Positions 26,933 to 35,645 of a DNA stretch of 45,732 nucleotides are shown piece after piece. The stretch's first letter is position 1. The number at the start of each line of letters is the position of its first letter. Source of the DNA: Helicobacter muridarum (GTDB taxonomy: Bacteria; Campylobacterota; Campylobacteria; Campylobacterales; Helicobacteraceae); assembly GCF_000765805.2 (NCBI RefSeq), contig NZ_JRPD02000016.1, positions 1 through 45,732 on the forward strand, read 5' to 3'. The translations under genes were made by a program, and so were the position numbers. A model generated the notes under the pieces. The model was not told where the DNA came from, did not search any database, and was given only the letters and a program-made list of their open reading frames with translations.

Positions 26933-28441
26933 TTAGAATATATAGGCAAATGTGGCAAATATATGACTTCTATCATCTGTTCTATTAGCCTTGAGCGCAC
27001 TACTACCACTTATGTTAAAGCCCGGATTAAATCCAGCTTTAGTAGTATCTCTTAGCCATTCTATTTTAAATCCTAGAGATATATTATTTTTAAATGAATG
27101 GTTAAGATTTAGAGCAATACTTTCCTCATTGCTTCGAGGGCTTCTTGTGATTCGGCCTAGCAAGTCCCAGCTAAATGTTCCAAGTTTAGTTTCATACCAA
27201 CCCCCTCCAGATAGATATACAGAGGTAGAGTTTCTACTAATTATATCGCTAATTGATGCGCCTATATCATATACGCTTGCAGTCCAATAATCAAGCCCCA
27301 TTGGATTCCCATAAGTTGCAAAATGGGAATTTGCGCTACCGAAGTTCTTATAGAAGCCAATTCTTACATTATAGTCATATATAAATGCTTGCACAATAAT
27401 GTTTAGATTCTCTGACAATTTATCTACTTGCTGATCATATCTTTTTCCCCCAGCACCATCTGAAAATTTATCTGACTTATTATGGACGTTCAACACGAAT
27501 CCCTGTAATGTAGCTTTTATCCCATAACCATTACCAAAGTGATTCTCATAGACTATCTTCATGCCCGGTGCTTCATATAGTCCCGGATAAAACCAAAAGA
27601 ATGGACGCACCATTAGATTATATCCAGCTTTAAATCCATCATTTTGTGTGAATCCTCCGTAATTTATATCAACACCAAATGAATGTATACCATGATTGAT
27701 ATGTTTACCGTTGATGTTAGTTGCCTTTACAAAGTAGTAGTCTAAAAACCATTGTGAGTATGCAAAAGCTCGTCCAAATCCACTAAACCACCATATCTTT
27801 ATATCATTATTGGGATTTGCATTTTTATCACCATAGCCAAAATGCGTGTCTATATTAAAGCCTTGAACATATCCAGTGTAGTAATCCATGCTTGATTCAT
27901 AACGACCTGCTTTTATGTTGAAATATTTTGTTTGTAAATCCATGTATGCATTATGCACCATGAAGTACCTGCTATCTTCAAATGCACCACTACTATATTG
28001 CCCCTTACTGTTTGGACCAAAATATGCACCAATATAGTTATTATTCAATCCGCTACCTGTAGTAAGCCCGCTGGATTTATTTGCAGCTGAATCTCTAATA
28101 TCATGTCGGGTAGAATCCCAAGTAAGTCCAGCAGCTGCTACACCCAAGCCAAATTTCAGATTTGTAATAAAATCTGATTGCATTATATTTAACACATTAT
28201 ATTCTGTATCAAACTTACCAAAGATAGTAGAAAAGCTTTCTGTAGGATATGCGCCTTCATTAAGATTAATACTCTGCTGGTTAAAGCCAGCTTTAGTAAA
28301 GCTCTCTAGAGAACCACTAAAGCTAAAAACTTTATTATCCTCTTGCGCTAAGACATAATTGCAGCATGCAGTTGTGCCACTAAGGACAAGTATTAAGAAA
28401 CCATTTTTCAATACTTTGAATTTATCTAAAACACCTATCAT
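26933..28441 (-). CDS. Helicobacter-type outer membrane protein (Hof-like)
   Basis: A 502-residue outer-membrane beta-barrel. A signal peptide is visible at 1-33, with cleavage likely after LAQ or LA. The mature part has the alternating polar/aromatic strands and the FTKAGFNQQ, DTEYNVL, GLGVAAAG and YMVHNAYMDL sequences of the Helicobacter Hof family (the OMP-2 type), and it ends in Phe (ATFAYIF), the standard C-terminal signal for barrel assembly. Porin or adhesin function is unknown. AAGGA lies eight bases before the ATG. A TATAAT on the minus strand at 28483-28478 is a likely -10 box. Confidence 0.87.
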   Translation of the reverse strand: MIGVLDKFKVLKNGFLILVLSGTTACCNYVLAQEDNKVFSFSGSLESFTKAGFNQQSINLNEGAYPTESFSTIFGKFDTEYNVLNIMQSDFITNLKFGLGVAAAGLTWDSTRHDIRDSAANKSSGLTTGSGLNNNYIGAYFGPNSKGQYSSGAFEDSRYFMVHNAYMDLQTKYFNIKAGRYESSMDYYTGYVQGFNIDTHFGYGDKNANPNNDIKIWWFSGFGRAFAYSQWFLDYYFVKATNINGKHINHGIHSFGVDINYGGFTQNDGFKAGYNLMVRPFFWFYPGLYEAPGMKIVYENHFGNGYGIKATLQGFVLNVHNKSDKFSDGAGGKRYDQQVDKLSENLNIIVQAFIYDYNVRIGFYKNFGSANSHFATYGNPMGLDYWTASVYDIGASISDIISRNSTSVYLSGGGWYETKLGTFSWDLLGRITRSPRSNEESIALNLNHSFKNNISLGFKIEWLRDTTKAGFNPGFNISGSSALKANRTDDRSHIFATFAYIF

Positions 28442-28477
28442 CTTTGAATCCTTTAGTAATTTTTTATGTAAACCTAT

Positions 28478-28483
28478 ATTATA
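28478..28483 (-). promoter_or_regulatory. TATAAT -10 element of the OMP gene
   Basis: The minus-strand hexamer TATAAT ends 36 bases before the start codon at 28441. No clear -35 box is present; the T-rich DNA upstream fits promoters of this group. Confidence 0.45.
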
Positions 28484-29046
28484 ATAGAATGTAAATAAAA
28501 TGCATTTTTTATTTTATTTTTATATAAATAGAATATCATATTTGTCTTGAACTATGTAAAAATTAGGTTATATATTACTTTTTTGCCAAAATCTAAATAT
28601 ATGTAATAAATCGTATTTAATGGTATTTTGGGATATTTTTCGTGTAAATGTGCAATATATATATTAATTGTTCATTTTGATTAGTAAAGTAACACATATG
28701 TAAAATATATACAAAATCTTGCGTTAAATGATAATTTTTAATATTTTCCCTTTTGCTTTATTTTAAGAGCAATGCATATTAAATTAAGATTGTGCTAAGA
28801 ATAAATGCAGTGAATGCGAAATATTGCTTAAGTATTTATTTAACAAGATATATCTTTCACCAAAGATTTCGTTATAGTTGTGAAATTATGCTTTTACAAA
28901 ACATGAAAGACTTTTATCTAAAATAAGTCTTTAGAAGATATTACATAATTAATCTAATAAATAGTATGTATTTATCCATTTATAATAACTAGATTCTTAA
29001 TCTAAATATTTAGAATGAATTTTCTCAAATAAGGTGTGTTGTGTTA
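28484..29046. other. Gene-free region with three hairpins
   Basis: No gene is seen. Three short perfect inverted repeats occur near the glyQ side: ATCTTT/AAAGAT with a CACC loop (28852-28867), AAAGACTT/AAGTCTTT with an 11-base loop (28906-28932), and TAGATT/AATCTA with a CTT loop (28990-29004). The last lies 43 bases past the glyQ stop and may end that transcript on the minus strand. The rest is AT-rich. A small RNA is possible but unsupported. Confidence 0.4.
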
Positions 29047-29994
29047 TTATATATTATTCTTAATTTTTGACTTTTCTAGTCTCTTTGCTCTTTCATCTTC
29101 TTGTTCTTTATAGCACGTAGCACAATGCTTTGCTAATTGCCTAATCTTAAGTATATATTCTTGTCTTTGTGAAACTGATATTGCTCCTCTTGCATCAAGA
29201 ATGTTGAAGAAATGGCTACATAACACAGTGTAGTCATAGGCTGGCAATGGGAGATTTGATTCTAGGCAGCGTCTTGCTTCACTTTGAAAATTTTCAAATG
29301 TTTGGAATAAAAATTCCGTGCATGCTACTTCAAAGTTATATTTGGAGAACTCATATTCGGCTTGTAAATGCACATCAGCGTATGTATTTAATTTTTTACT
29401 AGTATTGGAATCATTCTTGTTCCACACGATATCAAATATAGATTCTACTTCTTGTATATACATTGCCAATCTCTCAATGCCATAAGTAATCTCTACGCTA
29501 ATACTTTCGCAAGGAATACCACCTACTTGTTGAAAATATGTAAATTGTGTTATCTCCATGCCATCAAGCCACACTTCCCAGCCTAATCCCCATGCACCAA
29601 GTGTCGGAGATTCCCAATTATCTTCTACAAATCTAATATCATGGGCGTAAATATCAAGACCAAGCGCGCTAAGGCTTTGCAGATAAAGATCTTGAATATT
29701 ATTTGGAGATGGTTTAATAAGAACTTGGAATTGATAATAGCTACCTAGTCTATTTGGATTTTCACCATATCTTCCATCTGTGGGTCTGCGAGATGGGGCA
29801 ACATAAGCTACTGCCCAAGGCGTCTTATCAAGACTTCGCAACAATGTAGCAGGATGGAATGTCCCAGCTCCGGCAGGTAAGTCATAGGGCTGCAAGATAA
29901 TGCAACCTTGTGTTGAATTTGGTATTGTTTCATTAAATTTTGCATTAGCCCAGAAAGACTGTAATCGCAAAATAATTTCTGAAAAAGAAAGCAT
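29047..29994 (-). CDS. glyQ: Glycyl-tRNA synthetase alpha subunit
   Basis: Catalytic subunit of the heterotetrameric bacterial glycyl-tRNA synthetase, charging tRNA-Gly. The 315-residue protein shows the GlyQ hallmarks: [12 protein letters not shown] at the start, [35 protein letters not shown], the class II motif-2 arginines, and [18 protein letters not shown]. The short lysine-rich end ([10 protein letters not shown]) is typical. I chose the ATG at 29994 with GAGG upstream; the longer frame to 30048 adds residues unlike any GlyQ. The beta subunit gene (glyS) is not adjacent. Confidence 0.97.
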   Translation of the reverse strand: MLSFSEIILRLQSFWANAKFNETIPNSTQGCIILQPYDLPAGAGTFHPATLLRSLDKTPWAVAYVAPSRRPTDGRYGENPNRLGSYYQFQVLIKPSPNNIQDLYLQSLSALGLDIYAHDIRFVEDNWESPTLGAWGLGWEVWLDGMEITQFTYFQQVGGIPCESISVEITYGIERLAMYIQEVESIFDIVWNKNDSNTSKKLNTYADVHLQAEYEFSKYNFEVACTEFLFQTFENFQSEARRCLESNLPLPAYDYTVLCSHFFNILDARGAISVSQRQEYILKIRQLAKHCATCYKEQEDERAKRLEKSKIKNNI

Positions 29995-30116
29995 AGTAAC
30001 CTCAATATTGGAATAGCTTATAATTATACAATGTAATATGTTATACATTAATCTTTGTGCATTTGGATTTTGTTTCTTATAGCATTTGGTCTAAGATATT
30101 GGGTTATTAAAGTAAG

Positions 30117-30122
30117 TATAAT
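30117..30122 (+). promoter_or_regulatory. TATAAT -10 element upstream of proC
   Basis: TATAAT lies 30 bases before the proC ATG, in a 158-base region shared with divergent glyQ, whose own minus-strand TATAAT-like sequence lies near 30020. Confidence 0.45.
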
Positions 30123-30152
30123 ATTTTAACTAAATCATTAGAAGGATTAAGT

Positions 30153-31049
30153 ATGGAATTGATCATTGTTGGTTATGGAAATATGGCAAAGGCAATTTTG
30201 CAAGGATTACTTCGCAATAACGAAATGTGCTCATATATAAAAAAGATATATATTGTAGGGCGCAATCCCTATAAGATTGAATCATGGCTTGAATCCATAC
30301 TAGCTGGTGGTAAATACAAGCTGATGAATGGTAAGGATATTATATTGCAAAAGACTATGCAAATACATTGTAATAAGAAGTCTGTTTTATTGGCATGTAA
30401 ACCATATAATCTTAAGAATTTTTCATTTAGCGGCAATGCTGAAGTGGTTTATAGTATATTAGCAGGTATAGGGCTATATAGTTTAAAACCTATCATTTCT
30501 GGAAGTCATTATGTTATGATTATGCCAAATATATGCGCTGAGCTAGGTTTTAGTTCGAATGCAGTGTTATGGTATAATAGTAGTCAAGCTAACAGTATTA
30601 AAAAGGCTGGAGAGACGATTGATGCTTTGCTTGAAGAGAATAGGGAATCTCTATATATTGATACTATGCAAGACCCTAAGATGAGAGATGTTATTGAGAA
30701 TTTTGTATCTAGCTTTGGTAATTGTGTATTTGTTCAAAATGAACAAGAGTTACATGCAAGTATTGCTACTAATGGTAGTAGCCCAGCTGTGTTAGCACTA
30801 GTGGCACAAGCATTAATTAATGCTGGTGTGCATAGCGGATTAGGTCTTGATACTAGCAAAAAATTAGTCCAAAAGACTTTTGAGGGATTAGCACAACTTC
30901 TGCTCACAAAAACACCTCAAGAAATAAAAGATTCTATAACAACTCCTGGTGGCACAACTGCTAGGGCATTATTGCATTGCGATGAGAGTGCTGTTCAGGG
31001 CAATATTACTAGGGCATTGATAAAGGCAGTTGAAAGGGTGCAAAAGTAA
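30153..31049 (+). CDS. proC: Pyrroline-5-carboxylate reductase
   Basis: Catalyses the NADPH-dependent last step of proline synthesis. The N-terminal nucleotide fold begins IIVGYGNMAKAILQGLL, with GYGNMA as its loop. The C-terminal dimerisation/substrate domain includes ATNGSSPAVLALVAQALI, a version of the usual GSGPAY, and the conserved TTPGGTTARAL. The 298 residues slightly exceed the usual 260-280, mainly from an insertion around 165-195. GAAGGAT precedes the ATG. It is followed by an inverted repeat and then the TRAP transporter operon. Confidence 0.92.
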   Translation: MELIIVGYGNMAKAILQGLLRNNEMCSYIKKIYIVGRNPYKIESWLESILAGGKYKLMNGKDIILQKTMQIHCNKKSVLLACKPYNLKNFSFSGNAEVVYSILAGIGLYSLKPIISGSHYVMIMPNICAELGFSSNAVLWYNSSQANSIKKAGETIDALLEENRESLYIDTMQDPKMRDVIENFVSSFGNCVFVQNEQELHASIATNGSSPAVLALVAQALINAGVHSGLGLDTSKKLVQKTFEGLAQLLLTKTPQEIKDSITTPGGTTARALLHCDESAVQGNITRALIKAVERVQK

Positions 31050-31099
31050 AGTTAAAGCTTAATCATAGTTAATATTGTTGCAATAATATAAATTTATTT

Positions 31100-31134
31100 T
31101 AATTGATTTTTGTATTTAAATGAAAAATCAATTA
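31100..31134. terminator. 12-bp inverted repeat between proC and dctP
   Basis: TAATTGATTTTT (31100-31111) and AAAAATCAATTA (31123-31134) are perfect inverted halves around an 11-base loop. Its place 50 bases after the proC stop suggests a terminator, but no T run follows on the plus strand, so it could instead be an operator for the transporter operon. Confidence 0.45.
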
Positions 31135-31243
31135 GCCTAGCCAATACTACTTAAGAATAATTGATACATAGTTTATAAACATGTTCAAGTATCTTTTTCA
31201 TTAATTTAACAAACTTTTATTATGTTTATCAAGTATTTGTATG

Positions 31244-31249
31244 TATAAT
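31244..31249 (+). promoter_or_regulatory. TATAAT -10 element upstream of dctP
   Basis: TATAAT directly preceded by TG lies 61 bases before the dctP ATG, making a plausible sigma-70 promoter for dctPQM and the aminotransferase gene. Confidence 0.45.
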
Positions 31250-31310
31250 CATTAAAACATCGTGCTTTTGTTGTTTGATGTGTTTTGATACTGTAATTGG
31301 AGTTTATATA

Positions 31311-32375
31311 ATGAGAAGGATTATAGATATATGTTCGTATGTAGTAAATTTTGTCATTGCTAGTATATTGATCTTAAGTTTTGTTGCTTGTGGCGATAGT
31401 AAGGATTCCAAACAAGGATTAGCAAATCAAAGCGGCAACGATAATAAAGTATATGTTGTTAAATTTGCCCATGTAGTAAGTAGTGGTACTCCTAAGGGAA
31501 AGGCTGCAGACTTTTTTGCAAAACGAGCAGAGGAGCTTAGCAATGGCAGGCTAAAGGTTGAGGTTTTTCCTTCGGCTCAACTTGTAGATGATGATAAGGT
31601 TTTTACAGAACTCAAGAGAAATAACGTGCAAATGGCAGCACCAAGCTTTTCTAAATTTACTCCTATTGTGAAAGAATTTAATATATGGGATATTCCATTC
31701 TTGTTTAGAGATAATGAACATTTACATAAGATTATGGATGGAGACATTGGTGAATTTCTTAAGAGCAAAGTTACAGAGAAAGGATTTGTAGCTCTTGATT
31801 ATTGGGATTCTGGCTTCAAACACTTTAGCACTAATAAAAAACCCATTGTTGTTCCCGATGATGCAAAAGGACAAAAGATGCGCATAATGAGCTCTAAAAT
31901 ATTAGAAGAGCAAACAAAAGCCGTAGGTGCTACACCGCAGGTTATGAATTTTGGAGAAGTTTATTCTGCTTTGCAAACTGGCGTTGTAGATTCAGCAGAA
32001 AACCCTCTATCTAATCTATACAATTCAAAATTTTATGAAGTGCAAAACTCCATAACGCTTAGTAATCATGGCTATTTGGGTTATCTTGTTATTGTTAGTG
32101 AAAAATTTTGGAAAGAATTACCTGATAATTTAAAGGATATTTTTAAGCAAGCATTGCATGAGGCTACTTTGTTTGAGAGAGAAGAAACACAAAGAGATGA
32201 AGTTTTATTGCTAAAAAACTTAGAGGATTATGCGCAGAAAAGTGGTAAGTTGCAAATTGTTTTATTAACTCCTGAGCAAAAGGAGCAATGGAGAGATGTT
32301 ATGTTTGCTATATATCCAAAGTTTTATGATGTTGTTAGTGAGGATTTGATAACAAAGATACAAAATGTCGAATAG
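31311..32375 (+). CDS. dctP: TRAP transporter substrate-binding protein, DctP family
   Basis: Extracytoplasmic binding protein of a TRAP transporter that brings in a carboxylic acid using the sodium gradient. The 354-residue protein begins with a lipoprotein-like signal (FVAC, with Cys27 as probable lipid site; Phe at -3 is not ideal). The DctP fold follows: KFAHVVSSGTPKGKAA, NIWDIPFLFRD, and GQKMRIMSS with Arg191, the residue that pairs with the ligand's carboxylate. GVVDSAENPLSN matches the second half of the pocket. I chose ATG 31311, with GGAG upstream, over a longer frame from 31275. dctQ follows after 36 bases. The substrate may be a C4-dicarboxylate or another acid. Confidence 0.92.
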   Translation: MRRIIDICSYVVNFVIASILILSFVACGDSKDSKQGLANQSGNDNKVYVVKFAHVVSSGTPKGKAADFFAKRAEELSNGRLKVEVFPSAQLVDDDKVFTELKRNNVQMAAPSFSKFTPIVKEFNIWDIPFLFRDNEHLHKIMDGDIGEFLKSKVTEKGFVALDYWDSGFKHFSTNKKPIVVPDDAKGQKMRIMSSKILEEQTKAVGATPQVMNFGEVYSALQTGVVDSAENPLSNLYNSKFYEVQNSITLSNHGYLGYLVIVSEKFWKELPDNLKDIFKQALHEATLFEREETQRDEVLLLKNLEDYAQKSGKLQIVLLTPEQKEQWRDVMFAIYPKFYDVVSEDLITKIQNVE

Positions 32376-32411
32376 TATTGCTATTTAATGATACATTTAA
32401 GGAGGTTAATA

Positions 32412-32996
32412 GTGCCTTTTCAAAAGTTTTCATTGTTTAATATAATATTTGATTCTTTGGACAGATTTATTGCATTTGTGAATAAAAATGTAGCAGTGTT
32501 TGGATTACTTTTTGGCGTTTTGATTGTCGCGATTAATGTGATTTTACGCACTATTAGCTCTTGGTATCCACAAGTTAGCTCTATAACATGGGGTGAAGAT
32601 GTAGCAAGGTATTGTTTTATATGGAGTGCTCTTTTTGGAGCAGCATATGGATTTAGAAAAGGCGTGCATATTTCTGTTATGATAATAGTTGAGAAGTTCC
32701 CGCCATTTATTGCGAAAACCTGCATACTCTTCTCTTATTTGCTTTGTGCTATTTATCTAGGATTTATGTGTTATGCAGGTATTGATGTATTGTTGTTGAA
32801 TTATGAGCTTGGGGTTAATAGCGAAGCATTCTATGACGTTCCATTATGGTATTTTTTATTATGCTTACCTATTGCGTTTTTAGGTGCTACATATAGGGTT
32901 ATTGAAAAGTTTTATGAAGTTCTTTGGTTAGATGCAAATGCTGTAATAAAAATTCTACAAGAAGAAATTGTTCATGATTCCATGGTTAAGGAATAA
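32412..32996 (+). CDS. dctQ: TRAP transporter small membrane subunit DctQ
   Basis: A 194-residue membrane protein with four hydrophobic spans that pairs with DctM to form the membrane part of the TRAP transporter. Conserved DctQ features include the TWGEDVARYCFIWSALFGA stretch, GFRKGVHISV, and the terminal LPIAFLGATYR. I chose the GTG at 32412, six bases after AAGGAGG; a longer frame from the ATG at 32388 would read through that signal. It ends three bases before dctM, so the two are tightly coupled. Confidence 0.92.
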   Translation: MPFQKFSLFNIIFDSLDRFIAFVNKNVAVFGLLFGVLIVAINVILRTISSWYPQVSSITWGEDVARYCFIWSALFGAAYGFRKGVHISVMIIVEKFPPFIAKTCILFSYLLCAIYLGFMCYAGIDVLLLNYELGVNSEAFYDVPLWYFLLCLPIAFLGATYRVIEKFYEVLWLDANAVIKILQEEIVHDSMVKE

Positions 32997-32999
32997 TTT

Positions 33000-34313
33000 A
33001 TGAGCATCTTATGTCTATTTGTGATTTTATTTGGGCTTATTTTGATTGGTGTGCCTGTCGCCGTATCGCTTGGCATTAGCTCTTTGCTTACATTGGTTTT
33101 CTTTACAGATTTTGATATTCTAGCAATACCTGATATTTTTGTGTCTGGATTCAAATCTACTCTTATGGCAATTCCTATGTTTATTTTGGCTGGTTTGTTG
33201 CTTAGCAAGGGTAGTTCAGCGCAACGTATTGTAGACTTTGCAAAATCATTAGTTGGGCATTTACCAGGTGGCTTAACTATGAGTGCTATTCTTGCTTGTA
33301 TTATTTTTGCTGCTGTAAGCGGCAGTTCACCTGCTACTGTTGTTGCTATTGGTTCTGTAATGTTTGTGGCTTTAAAAAATGCTGGTTATCCACAAAGCTA
33401 TGCTATTGGTGCTATCACTTCTGCTGGTAGTCTTGGTATTTTAATTCCCCCTTCTGTTGTTATGATTGTATATGGTGTTACTGCTAGCGGTTTGAGCGAT
33501 TTAAATGGGAAAACCATAACAGTGTCTATTGAGGAATTATTTAAAGCCGGAATTATACCTGGTCTATTGATTGGCTTTGCTATGATGCTCTATGCCTATA
33601 TTGGTGCAAAGAGACTCGGATTTAAGGCTAGTAAACCTGAAAAAATTCAAGTGCGTGTAAAAAAATTTTTTGAAGCTTTTTGGGCTTTATTTATTATTTT
33701 TGTTGTAATTGGTGGGATTTATGGCGGGTTTTTTACTGCTACTGAAGCCGCTGGTATAGCATGTGTATATGCTTTTTTTGTATCTGTATTTGTATATAAA
33801 GATATTAGACTAAAGGATATGTATTCTGTCTTACTTGATGCTGCTATTACAACTGCAATGATATTTTTGATTATAGGTTCTGCTGTTGTTTTTGCCCATG
33901 TTTTGACAAGTGAGCGTATACCTCATATGATTGCTGAGTTTCTTATTGAGCAAAATATGAGCTGGTGGATGTTTTTAATTGTTGTCAATATAGTTTTATT
34001 TGTTATGGGGCAGTTTATGGAGCCTAGCTCCGTGGTGATGATTATGACTCCATTATTATTGCCAATTGCTGTAAGCCTGGATATTGATCCAATTCACTTT
34101 GGCATTATCATGGTTGTTAACATGGAGCTTGGAATGATTACTCCGCCTGTAGGGCTAAATCTATTTGTAGCTAGCTCGCTTACTGGAATTAATCTTAAAG
34201 ATATAACATTATCTGTGTTGCCTTGGCTTATTATCATGTTGCTTGGACTTATTGCTATTACTTATGTTGAGGATATTTCTTTATGGTTGCCATTACTTAG
34301 TAGGATTAATTAA
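33000..34313 (+). CDS. dctM: TRAP transporter large membrane subunit DctM
   Basis: The 437-residue ion-coupled transport subunit with about twelve hydrophobic segments. Family features are GVPVAVSLG near the start, AIPMFILAG, LPGGLTMSAI, SGSSPATVVAIGS, the SLGILIPPSV loop and the later MELGMITPPVGLN, which correspond to the paired helical hairpins that bind substrate and sodium. AAGGA stands eight bases before the ATG. The next gene, an aminotransferase, begins 55 bases downstream on the same strand. Confidence 0.95.
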   Translation: MSILCLFVILFGLILIGVPVAVSLGISSLLTLVFFTDFDILAIPDIFVSGFKSTLMAIPMFILAGLLLSKGSSAQRIVDFAKSLVGHLPGGLTMSAILACIIFAAVSGSSPATVVAIGSVMFVALKNAGYPQSYAIGAITSAGSLGILIPPSVVMIVYGVTASGLSDLNGKTITVSIEELFKAGIIPGLLIGFAMMLYAYIGAKRLGFKASKPEKIQVRVKKFFEAFWALFIIFVVIGGIYGGFFTATEAAGIACVYAFFVSVFVYKDIRLKDMYSVLLDAAITTAMIFLIIGSAVVFAHVLTSERIPHMIAEFLIEQNMSWWMFLIVVNIVLFVMGQFMEPSSVVMIMTPLLLPIAVSLDIDPIHFGIIMVVNMELGMITPPVGLNLFVASSLTGINLKDITLSVLPWLIIMLLGLIAITYVEDISLWLPLLSRIN

Positions 34314-34368
34314 TATTTCTTATACTTGTTCATATTCAATGTAAAATTATTTTTATAAGGAGATGTTA

Positions 34369-35448
34369 GTGATTCGGGTTAATAAGCCTTATTTGCCAAG
34401 TAATAAAAAATATCAAAAGTATTGTGAAAAGATATATAAAACTAATTATCTTACCAATTTTGGACCACTAAGCATAGAGTTAGAACAAAGGCTTTCTGAA
34501 TATTTGAATGTGCCTTTTATATTACTAGTTAGTAATGGAACGCTTGCGTTGCAGATTGCATATAGACTAGCGGGATTGCAAGCAGGAGATAAGGTTATTA
34601 CTACCCCATTTAGTTTTGTTGCTACTACTAATACTCTTATTTGGGAGAATTTAGATCCTGTTTTTTGTGATATAGAACAAGGTAGTTTTTGCATAGATAC
34701 TTCAATTTTATCTAATTTAGTGACAGAAGATATAAAAGCTATTTTGCCTGTTCATGTCTTTGGCAATCCTTGCGATGTTGAATACTTGGAATCATTTTCT
34801 ATTAAGCATAATATCAAACTAATTTACGATGCAGCACATGCTTTTGGTGTTAATTATGATAAAAGAAGTGTTTTGGGTTTTGGAGATATTTCCACGTTAA
34901 GCTTCCATGCTACTAAGCTTTTTCACACTGTTGAGGGTGGCGGACTTATTCTAAAGGATTTCTCTTTGCTTGAGGCAGGAAGAGAGATGATTAATTTTGG
35001 ATTGAAAAATAATTTACCGCATTCATTAGGCATTAATGCAAAACTTAGTGAGTTTCATGCTGCTATGGGTTTGTGTGTGTTAGATGATATGTCATTTATT
35101 CTAGAAGATAGACAGCGCATTTGGTATTATTATTTTGAGAAACTACGTGATTACTTTGATATGCAAGTTTTGCGTAACAAAGCAACAAATAATTATCATT
35201 ACTTTAGCATTCTATTTAAAAATACAAATCTATTATATGATGCGGTTTGTGCATTAGAAGATGAATGTATATTCCCTAGACGCTATTTTTATCCAAGTTT
35301 ACATTCTTTGCCTTTTGTATCTTCATATTCAAAATGTCCTGTATCAAGCGATATTGCAAGCAGAATTTTATGTTTACCTATATTTGTGGGGTTGCAAAAA
35401 GAAGAACAAGACAAAATCATAAATATTATTATTCCATTTGCTAGTTAG
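34369..35448 (+). CDS. DegT/DnrJ/EryC1/StrS-family sugar aminotransferase (VioA-like)
   Basis: A pyridoxal-phosphate enzyme predicted to aminate a nucleotide-linked keto-sugar. The 359-residue protein shows VSNGTLALQIAY, TTPFSFVATTN, VHVFGNPCDVE, the Asp of YDAAHAFG (Asp154), which holds the cofactor nitrogen, and Lys183 in FHATKLFHT, which forms the Schiff base. This pattern matches the VioA/QdtB branch (amino-dideoxy sugars) more closely than PseC. I chose GTG 34369, six bases after AAGGAG; an ATG at 34363 directly abuts that signal. It follows dctM on the same strand without a terminator, so it is probably co-transcribed. Its partner enzymes are not visible here. Confidence 0.85.
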   Translation: MIRVNKPYLPSNKKYQKYCEKIYKTNYLTNFGPLSIELEQRLSEYLNVPFILLVSNGTLALQIAYRLAGLQAGDKVITTPFSFVATTNTLIWENLDPVFCDIEQGSFCIDTSILSNLVTEDIKAILPVHVFGNPCDVEYLESFSIKHNIKLIYDAAHAFGVNYDKRSVLGFGDISTLSFHATKLFHTVEGGGLILKDFSLLEAGREMINFGLKNNLPHSLGINAKLSEFHAAMGLCVLDDMSFILEDRQRIWYYYFEKLRDYFDMQVLRNKATNNYHYFSILFKNTNLLYDAVCALEDECIFPRRYFYPSLHSLPFVSSYSKCPVSSDIASRILCLPIFVGLQKEEQDKIINIIIPFAS

Positions 35449-35549
35449 TTTCATTGGTTTTATATTGTTATATATTGATTACAAGGCAATACTTTATGCC
35501 CCATGAAAGTATAGAATCTAATAGTAGTTATTTTAATGGATAAGAAAAA

Positions 35550-35612
35550 TATGGATTTTTGCAAGGACTGGCGGATGGATTCTTAGAGACACTATGATTA
35601 TGAAAATCCATA
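35550..35612. terminator. Inverted repeat between convergent genes
   Basis: TATGGATTTT (35550-35559) and AAAATCCATA (35603-35612) are perfect 10-bp inverted halves separated by 43 bases; TATTAATTAATA (35616-35627) is a separate palindrome. The region lies between the convergent aminotransferase and Na/Pi cotransporter genes. The loop is long for a terminator. Confidence 0.3.
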
Positions 35613-35645
35613 CTCTATTAATTAATAATATAGCAAATTAAATAT

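Noticed and set aside
35535-35590. Tiny frame beginning MDKKNMDFCK within the inverted-repeat region
   Set aside because: Only 16 codons with no ribosome binding site, so it is probably chance.
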